Assembly (NCBI RefSeq): GCF_007827975.1
Contig: NZ_VITT01000034.1
Source: Nitrospirillum viridazoti
GTDB lineage: Bacteria; Pseudomonadota; Alphaproteobacteria; Azospirillales; Azospirillaceae
Strand: one strand, 5' to 3'
DNA length: 64,000 nt
Every line of letters starts with the position of its first letter. Position 1 is the stretch's first letter. Shown piece by piece: positions 58,939-64,000 of the stretch. The notes below the pieces were generated by a model. The model ran no database searches. It was not told the DNA's origin and worked only from the letters and a program-made list of their open reading frames with translations. Made by a program: the position numbers and the translations under genes.

Positions 58939-60666
58939 ATGAGCGATCAGAAGAACCTGTTCATCACCATCGGCCTGTCGGCCGCCATCCTGCTGGGCTT
59001 CCACTTCTTCTACGAGGCGCCGCGCCAGCGGGCCCTGCAGGAGGCGAAGGCCAGGCAGGAAGCGGCGCAAGCCCTGGCGGCCCCGCCCGCCCCGGGTGCC
59101 GCCCCCACGGGCGCGCCGGGCGCCGTCGCCGCCGGCGGTGTGGCCGACGCCCTGCGCGACCGCGCCACGGTGCTGGGCGAAGGGCAGCGCATCACCATCC
59201 GCACCCCCCGCCTGGCCGGCAGCCTGAACCTGCGCGGCGGCCGCTTTGACGACCTCAGCCTGCAGGATTACCGCGAGACGGTGGACAAGAGCAGCCCGGC
59301 CGTCACCCTGCTGTCGCCCAGTGGCGCCCCCGGCGCCTTCTTCGCCGAATATGGCTGGACCGCCAACGGCGCCGCCGTCCCCGGCCCCACCACCGAATGG
59401 CAGGCCGCCGACCAGGGTGAGCTGACGCCCGAGCATCCCGTCACCCTGCGTTGGGACAACGGCCAGGGCCTGACGTTCGAGCGCACGGTGGCGGTCGACG
59501 CCAACTACATGTTCAGCATCAGCCAGAAGGTGACGAACAACGGCGCCGCCGCCGTCACCCTCTACCCCTACGCCCGCATCGCGCGCGCCAGCCACCCGAC
59601 GCTGGTCGGTTCCTACATGCTGCACGAGGGCCCCATCGGCCTGATGGACGGCACGCTGAAGGAGATCAGCTACAAGGACGTGGCGGGCGAGACCTCCAAG
59701 TCCTTCGACACCAAGGGCGGCTGGCTGGGCATCACCGACAAGTACTGGCTGGTCAGCCTGGTGCCGGACCAGGCCAAGAGCCTGACGGCCCACGTCACCC
59801 ACCAGGAAAAGGGCGACCTGTACCAGACCGACTATGCCGAGCCGTCGGTGACGCTGGAGGCGGGGCAGAGCACGGAGAGCAGCGAACGCCTGTTCGCCGG
59901 CGCCAAGGAGATGAAGCTGCTGGACAGCTACCAGGATGAGCAGCACATCCCGCTGTTCAACCGGGCCATCGACTTCGGCCACCTGTGGTTCCTGACCATG
60001 CCGTTCTCGCTGGCGCTGGACTTCTTCGGCCGCCTGCTGGGCAACTTCGGCCTGGGCATCATGCTGTTCACCATCTGCCTGCGCACGCTGATGTTCCCGC
60101 TGGCGCAGAAGCAGTTCCGCAGCGCCGCCAAAATGAAGAAGCTGCAGCCGCAGGTGGAGGCCATCCGCAAGCGCGCCGGCGACGACAAGCAGAAGGCGTC
60201 CATCGAGATGATGGCGCTGTACAAGAAGGAAGGCGCCAATCCCATGACGGGCTGCTTGCCCGTCCTGATCCAGATGCCCATCTTCTGGTCGCTGTATAAG
60301 GTCCTGTCGGTCACCATCGAGATGCGGCACGCGCCCTTCTTCGGCTGGATCCACGACCTGTCGGCGCCCGATCCGACCAGCCTGTTCAACCTGTTCGGCC
60401 TGCTGCCCTTCGCCCCGCCCGCCTTCCTGCACCTGGGTGTCTGGCCCATCCTGCTGGGCTGCACCATGTTCCTGCTGCAGAAGATGACGCCCACCCCGGG
60501 CATGGATCCGACGCAGCAGAAGGTGATGATGACCATGCCCCTGGTCTTCACCTGGATGATGGGCTCCCTGCCCGCCGGCCTGGTGATCTACTATGTGTGG
60601 TCCAACCTGTTCAGCGTGACGCAGCAGTACGTGCTGATGCGCCGCATGGGGGTAAAGCCGACTTAA
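58939..60666 (+). CDS. yidC: Membrane protein insertase YidC
   Basis: This 575-residue inner-membrane insertase has an N-terminal signal-anchor (LFITIGLSAAILLGFHFFYEAP), a periplasmic beta-sandwich domain (about 55-340) and five conserved helices in the last 230 residues. The hydrophilic groove contains FRSAAKMKKLQPQVEAIRKR, GCLPVLIQMPIFWSLYK and the final block VFTWMMGSLPAGLVIYYVWSN. It inserts proteins with or without SecYEG. The ATG 58939 is preferred over a GTG at 58924. It follows yidD and precedes engB, the usual alphaproteobacterial order. Confidence 0.96.
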   Translation: MSDQKNLFITIGLSAAILLGFHFFYEAPRQRALQEAKARQEAAQALAAPPAPGAAPTGAPGAVAAGGVADALRDRATVLGEGQRITIRTPRLAGSLNLRGGRFDDLSLQDYRETVDKSSPAVTLLSPSGAPGAFFAEYGWTANGAAVPGPTTEWQAADQGELTPEHPVTLRWDNGQGLTFERTVAVDANYMFSISQKVTNNGAAAVTLYPYARIARASHPTLVGSYMLHEGPIGLMDGTLKEISYKDVAGETSKSFDTKGGWLGITDKYWLVSLVPDQAKSLTAHVTHQEKGDLYQTDYAEPSVTLEAGQSTESSERLFAGAKEMKLLDSYQDEQHIPLFNRAIDFGHLWFLTMPFSLALDFFGRLLGNFGLGIMLFTICLRTLMFPLAQKQFRSAAKMKKLQPQVEAIRKRAGDDKQKASIEMMALYKKEGANPMTGCLPVLIQMPIFWSLYKVLSVTIEMRHAPFFGWIHDLSAPDPTSLFNLFGLLPFAPPAFLHLGVWPILLGCTMFLLQKMTPTPGMDPTQQKVMMTMPLVFTWMMGSLPAGLVIYYVWSNLFSVTQQYVLMRRMGVKPT

Positions 60667-60670
60667 AGGC

Positions 60671-60740
60671 GCCCTCAAGCGCCGGGCGGCCGCATCCGCG
60701 GCCTGGCTTCCTCGCTCCGCCCTGCGGTACTCGCTCCGGC
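60671..60740 (-). repeat. Dispersed REP-like repeat, copy D (inverted)
   Basis: Read on the minus strand it gives GCGAGTACCGCAGGGCG, AGCGAGGAAGCCA, a GCCGCGGATGCGGC centre, then CGCCCGGCG and TTGAGGGCG. It shares both arms with copy A but has opposite orientation. It sits in the yidC-engB gap. Confidence 0.7.
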
Positions 60741-60814
60741 GGGCGCACTTGCGTCCTACAACGGCATGCGGCGTGGCCGCACACCGCTGGTGTAAGACCT
60801 GTTTTCATACCGCC

Positions 60815-60843
60815 GGGGGCATGGGACAAGGTTCCATGCCCCC
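60815..60843. terminator. 10-bp hairpin upstream of engB
   Basis: GGGGGCATGG (60815-60824) is the complement of CCATGCCCCC (60834-60843), with a nine-base loop. It lies 34 bases before the engB ATG and may end the yidC transcript or shape the engB leader. No T-tract follows. Confidence 0.5.
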
Positions 60844-60876
60844 GCGCCATTTCCAGATCGTGAGAGAGTACGGCCC

Positions 60877-61548
60877 ATGGCCACCAAGCCGCTGCCCCCC
60901 CTGCCCGCCCTGACCCCCATCTCGCCGGAGGCGCTGGAGCAGGGGCGCCTGCTGTTCGCCAAGGAGTGCGAGTTCAAGTGGGGCGCCTCGGCCAAGGACA
61001 ACCTGCCGCCGCAGGGCCTGCCGGAGGTGGCCTTCGCCGGCCGGTCCAACGTGGGCAAGTCCAGCCTGGTGAACGCCTTGACCGGCCGCAAGACCCTGGC
61101 CCGCACCTCGCACACCCCCGGCCGGACGCAGCAGCTGAACTTCTTCGACCTGGGCGACCGGCTGTCGCTGGTGGACATGCCGGGCTACGGCTACGCCAAG
61201 GAGAGCAAAGACAAGGTGGAGGCGTGGAACGAGTTCGTGCGCGCCTACCTGAAGGGCCGGGTGACCCTGCGCCGCTGCTGCCTGCTGATCGACAGCCGCC
61301 ACGGCTTCAAGCCCATCGACATGGAAGTCATGGGCATGCTGGACAACGCCGCCGTCGTCTACCAGGTGGTGCTGACCAAGACCGACAAGCTGACCCGCCT
61401 GGCCCTGAACCACGTGCACGCCGCCACCCAGGCCGCGATCAAGAAGCACCCCGCCGCCCATCCCGAGGTGCTGTTCACCAGCAGCGAGACGGGCCAGGGC
61501 GTGCCGGAACTGCGGGCCAGTCTGGCCGCCCTGGCCGATCCCGCTTGA
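60877..61548 (+). CDS. engB: Ribosome biogenesis GTP-binding protein YihA/YsxC/EngB
   Basis: This 223-residue GTPase has the G1 motif FAGRSNVGKSSLVN, G2/G3 near TPGRTQQLNFF and VDMPGYGYA, and G4 LTKTDKLT. GTPases of this type act late in 50S assembly. The start is ATG 60877. The last 20 or so residues include LFTSSETGQGVPEL (the G5-like S-x-x-T). It is the last gene of the rpmH-rnpA-yidD-yidC-engB series, although a repeat and hairpin lie before it. Confidence 0.95.
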   Translation: MATKPLPPLPALTPISPEALEQGRLLFAKECEFKWGASAKDNLPPQGLPEVAFAGRSNVGKSSLVNALTGRKTLARTSHTPGRTQQLNFFDLGDRLSLVDMPGYGYAKESKDKVEAWNEFVRAYLKGRVTLRRCCLLIDSRHGFKPIDMEVMGMLDNAAVVYQVVLTKTDKLTRLALNHVHAATQAAIKKHPAAHPEVLFTSSETGQGVPELRASLAALADPA

Positions 61549-61558
61549 GGTGGACTTC

Positions 61559-61771
61559 TCAGGCGAGCGCCGCGCCCGCCTCCAGCACATCGCCCAGCAG
61601 TTCCGCGCCGGCCTCGACGCGCGTCCCCACCGATGCACTGCCGTCGACGATCGTGGCGGCGTTCGACTCCACGGAACTGACCACGCCCTGCGCCAGTTGC
61701 TGAGCCTCGCTGCCCATGGCGTCAGCCTCCTGTTCCAGAGCGGGGTCATCATTCACAGACACGTTCGGCAT
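61559..61771 (-). CDS. Small acidic alpha-helical protein
   Basis: This 70-residue protein (MPNVSVNDDPALEQEADAMG, then AQQLAQGVVSSVESNAATIVDGS) is acidic, lacks a signal and is predicted to be helical. GGAG, seven bases before the ATG at 61771, supports this start rather than a longer reading to 61939. The PALEQEADAMG sequence resembles the motif found before metalloprotease-like EAD segments of some toxin-linked domains, but the protein is too short to assign. It is convergent with engB, ten bases away. Confidence 0.5.
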   Translation of the reverse strand: MPNVSVNDDPALEQEADAMGSEAQQLAQGVVSSVESNAATIVDGSASVGTRVEAGAELLGDVLEAGAALA

Positions 61772-62013
61772 CGGGATCTCCATGAATTCAGGAAATGGGC
61801 GGCCAGCATAATCCCGCAGCGGTTGACCCTCAACGCCAGAACTACAACTGCGGCACGTCAGCGCCTCCGCATTGTGCGACCCGGTGCCGCACACGCTCAG
61901 ACTACCCCCTGCGTCCAAGGGATGGGCCGGCGCCAACACGGCATTGCGGGCGGACGGCGGGCGGTATAGATACGAACCGCCTTTCCCTCCCCTGTGACAC
62001 GGATCCCGAGCCG

Positions 62014-62940
62014 ATGACCGCTGCCACCGCCGCTTCCTCCCCCCTGGCCGCCTCCCGCGAGGAGTGGCTGGGCAAGGCCCTGACCCTGTCGGAAGCGCTG
62101 CCCTACATGCGCCGCTACGCAGGCCAGACCTTCGTCGTGAAGTATGGCGGCCACGCCATGGGCGACGAGCGCCTGGGCGAGATGTTCGCCCGCGACATCG
62201 TGCTGCTGAAGCAGGTGGGCATCAACCCCATCGTGGTGCACGGCGGCGGGCCGCAGATCGGCCAGATGCTGGACCGGCTGAAGATCAAGTCGGAATTCAT
62301 CGACGGCCTGCGCGTCACCGACAAGGAGACGGTCGAGATCGTCGAGATGGTGCTGTCCGGCTCCATCAACAAGCAGCTGGTGCAGCTGATCAACGACCAG
62401 GGCGGCCAGGCCATCGGCCTGTCGGGCAAGGACGGCAACCTGATCGAAGCCCGCAAGGTCATGCGCACCAAGCGCGACCCCGACAGCAATATCGAGCGGG
62501 TGCTGGACCTGGGCTTCGTGGGTGACCCCTTCAACGTCAACCCGGGCATGATCCGCCGCATCCAGGACGCCGGCCTGATCCCCGTCATCGCCCCCATCGG
62601 CTTCGGCCCGCACGGCGAGACCTTCAACATCAACGCCGACACCGCCGCCGGCGCCGTGGCCGCCGCCATGAACGCCAAGCGCCTGCTGCTGCTGACCGAT
62701 GTGGCCGGCGTACTGACCAAGGACAAGGCCCTGATCCCCGAGCTGTCGGTGGAACAGGCCAAGACCCTGATCGCCGACGGCACCGCCAGCGGCGGCATGA
62801 TCCCCAAGATCGAGACCTGCGTGCAGGCGGTGGAAAAGGGCGTCGACGCCGCCGTCATCCTGGACGGCCGCGTGCCCCACGCCATCCTCATGGAAATCTT
62901 CACCGAGGGCGGCGCCGGCACGCTCATTGGCCACAAGTAA
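62014..62940 (+). CDS. argB: Acetylglutamate kinase
   Basis: This 308-residue kinase phosphorylates N-acetylglutamate in arginine synthesis. It has FVVKYGGHAMG (phosphate loop), PIVVHGGGPQIGQML, GLSGKDGNLIEA, and the C-terminal DGRVPHAILMEIFTEGGAGTLI. The ATG 62014 is used; an extended in-frame reading to 61795 has no conservation. The organisation engB-argB is typical of Rhodospirillales and related orders. Arginine feedback sensitivity cannot be seen. A clear terminator follows. Confidence 0.96.
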   Translation: MTAATAASSPLAASREEWLGKALTLSEALPYMRRYAGQTFVVKYGGHAMGDERLGEMFARDIVLLKQVGINPIVVHGGGPQIGQMLDRLKIKSEFIDGLRVTDKETVEIVEMVLSGSINKQLVQLINDQGGQAIGLSGKDGNLIEARKVMRTKRDPDSNIERVLDLGFVGDPFNVNPGMIRRIQDAGLIPVIAPIGFGPHGETFNINADTAAGAVAAAMNAKRLLLLTDVAGVLTKDKALIPELSVEQAKTLIADGTASGGMIPKIETCVQAVEKGVDAAVILDGRVPHAILMEIFTEGGAGTLIGHK

Positions 62941-62966
62941 GCGCCAACGCCAGTCCTGAAATGCGC

Positions 62967-63000
62967 AACGCCGGGTGGATCGCTCCGCCCGGCGTTTTCG
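62967..63000 (+). terminator. Rho-independent terminator after argB
   Basis: AACGCCGGG-T-GGA pairs with TCC-G-CCCGGCGTT (62967-62979 and 62984-62996) around TCGC, followed by TTCGTTT. It is 26 bases from the argB stop and may act bidirectionally for the gene at 63015. Confidence 0.85.
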
Positions 63001-63014
63001 TTTGGGCCCAAAGC

Positions 63015-64000
63015 TCAGCCGGGCACCACCTGACTCCAGAACGACGCCTTGCGGCCATGGTCCTTGCGCAGGCGCAGGGCATAGGTGGTGTGGTTGTCCA
63101 TGCCGGGCCAGGTCTCGATGCGCGGCGCCAAGGCGGTGAGACGGGCCAGGTAACGCGCGCCATGGCCGTAAGCGGCCGACACGCCGCGTCCGAGGATATC
63201 GTCCAGCAGCACCCGGTAGAGCAGGGTCGCCGCCAGAGGGAAACTTTCCTCCAGCGCCAACGCCGCGTCGGAAAGCACGTCGTAGTACGCGCCTTTCCAC
63301 TCGCTCCGCCGCGCCAAAACCAGGGATGCCGCCAAGTCATGACGGGGCCAGCGGATGAAAAAGTCGAGCGCCGTGTACGGATCCTTGCTGGCGGCGACGA
63401 CGGCGAACGCCCGGTCCAACTCATCGAATTCCTGGAAGTCATCCAGTTTATTGATGTAATCGCGCAGGAGGCCGGCATCCAACGTCGCCTCAAAGCCCCG
63501 CCATCGCAGCGCCTGGGCGGCGGCGCGATCCTTCATGGCATCCAGAATCTTGGCTTCCAGCCGAATCTTGTCGGGATGGGACGCTCGGCGCAGTTGGACG
63601 CCGGCCATCACTTCAGCGGCGGTCGCCACGATCAGCCGGTTGGGCTTGTCCTCGGTGCGGATCCACCGCAGCGCGTCCTCGTGCCGCCCCGCCGCCAGCA
63701 GGCGTTCGGCCAGGCGCATGGGATTCTGACGCCAGGGCGGCAATCGCGCCTCCAGCGCCATCACCGTGTCCATGTCGCCCCCGGCCTCGGCAAGGGCCTG
63801 CCGCACCTCTATGGGGGCCGCCAGATCGCCGCCCGCCTTGGCCAGCGCCGCTTCCCAATCCTTGCGCTGGGGGTCGGACAGCAGAGGTGCCAGAGCCAGG
63901 GCGACGCGCAGGAACAAGGAATAATCGTCCGATTCCAACGCGGCGGTCAGCCACTCGGCGACCTGCGCCCGTTCCACCGGTTTCAGCCGTTCCAGCAGTC
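63015..64000 (-). CDS. DUF6880-like helical-repeat protein, partial (5' end outside window)
   Basis: At least 320 residues are encoded, the frame staying open to the window edge. At the edge the reading continues as LLERLKPVERAQVAEW, so the true start lies beyond 64000; GTG at 63977 is not credible as the first codon. The sequence is alpha-helical throughout, with repeated pairs of helices such as DALRWIRTEDKPNRLIVATAAEVMAGVQ and ALDFFIRWPRHDLAASLVLAR. It resembles the C-terminal part of DUF6880 proteins, whose function is unknown. It is convergent with argB. Confidence 0.7.
   Translation of the reverse strand, partial: LLERLKPVERAQVAEWLTAALESDDYSLFLRVALALAPLLSDPQRKDWEAALAKAGGDLAAPIEVRQALAEAGGDMDTVMALEARLPPWRQNPMRLAERLLAAGRHEDALRWIRTEDKPNRLIVATAAEVMAGVQLRRASHPDKIRLEAKILDAMKDRAAAQALRWRGFEATLDAGLLRDYINKLDDFQEFDELDRAFAVVAASKDPYTALDFFIRWPRHDLAASLVLARRSEWKGAYYDVLSDAALALEESFPLAATLLYRVLLDDILGRGVSAAYGHGARYLARLTALAPRIETWPGMDNHTTYALRLRKDHGRKASFWSQVVPG

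Overview
The window is high-G+C DNA whose gene content and order point to an alphaproteobacterium of the Rhodospirillales, probably the Azospirillaceae (Azospirillum, Nitrospirillum or Niveispirillum type). The markers are a RegB/RegA redox two-component pair, the series hemC-hemD-mitofilin-like-hemY, the series rpmH-rnpA-yidD-yidC-engB-argB, mmcB, and a cheY-cheZ pair. The genus is inferred from gene order and protein character only. Most of the window is chromosomal housekeeping DNA.

Layout. 0.1-7.1 kb, minus strand: a haloacid dehalogenase-like hydrolase, a chemotaxis receptor, and the translation genes rpmI-rplT and pheS-pheT, each pair with its own terminator. 7.3-12.6 kb: a DUF488 protein, a K+(Na+)/H+ antiporter behind a foldable leader, regA and regB, and a small membrane-anchored protein. 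12.6-18.6 kb: an accessory island with a beheaded XRE-regulator remnant, short direct repeats, an A+T-rich four-helix membrane protein, a 1381-residue secreted RHS/YD-repeat protein whose C-terminal tip differs in composition, and a divergent 107-residue secreted protein with only two YD repeats. This looks like a polymorphic toxin-immunity locus and is the most interesting part. 18.6-29.4 kb: cobalamin (cobT, cobS, a cobC-like phosphatase, a divergent CbiB-family protein), a SYLF protein, the haem genes hemC, hemD, mitofilin-like and hemY, and tsaD. 29.5-37.8 kb: a secreted amidohydrolase, gpsA, YciI, EVE and Rieske proteins, a LysR regulator with a divergent DUF1857 gene and a truncated reductase, a stub resembling a chemoreceptor signalling tip, and acs. 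37.8-45.3 kb: a palindromic repeat element, mmcB, two coiled-coil membrane proteins, an NDUFS6-like zinc protein, a lone ABC ATPase, a lipoprotein hydrolase, a ChbG/HpnK deacetylase, a TrmH methyltransferase and an RluE-type pseudouridine synthase. 45.3-50.4 kb: a MotB/MotA-like stator pair, two tandem secreted spore-coat-U-like paralogues, cheY and cheZ. 50.6-53.3 kb: nucleoside salvage (cdd-deoC-deoA). 53.5-57.9 kb: a receiver protein with no known output domain, a histidine-rich cation diffusion facilitator, a small secreted protein, trans-aconitate methyltransferase and a TVP38 membrane protein. 57.9-64 kb: rpmH-rnpA-yidD-yidC-engB, a small acidic protein, argB, and a partial gene running off the right edge.

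Several genes cooperate. cobT, cobS and the phosphatase act in the late nucleotide-loop steps of cobalamin synthesis, with the CbiB-like protein a possible partner. hemC and hemD make uroporphyrinogen III. cdd, deoC and deoA catabolise deoxynucleosides. The receptor, cheY, cheZ, the stator pair and the stand-alone receiver are motility functions. rpmH, rnpA, yidD and yidC link ribosome, RNase P and membrane insertion. A dispersed REP-like repeat occurs four times, always between genes. No tRNA, rRNA, CRISPR array or complete insertion sequence was seen.
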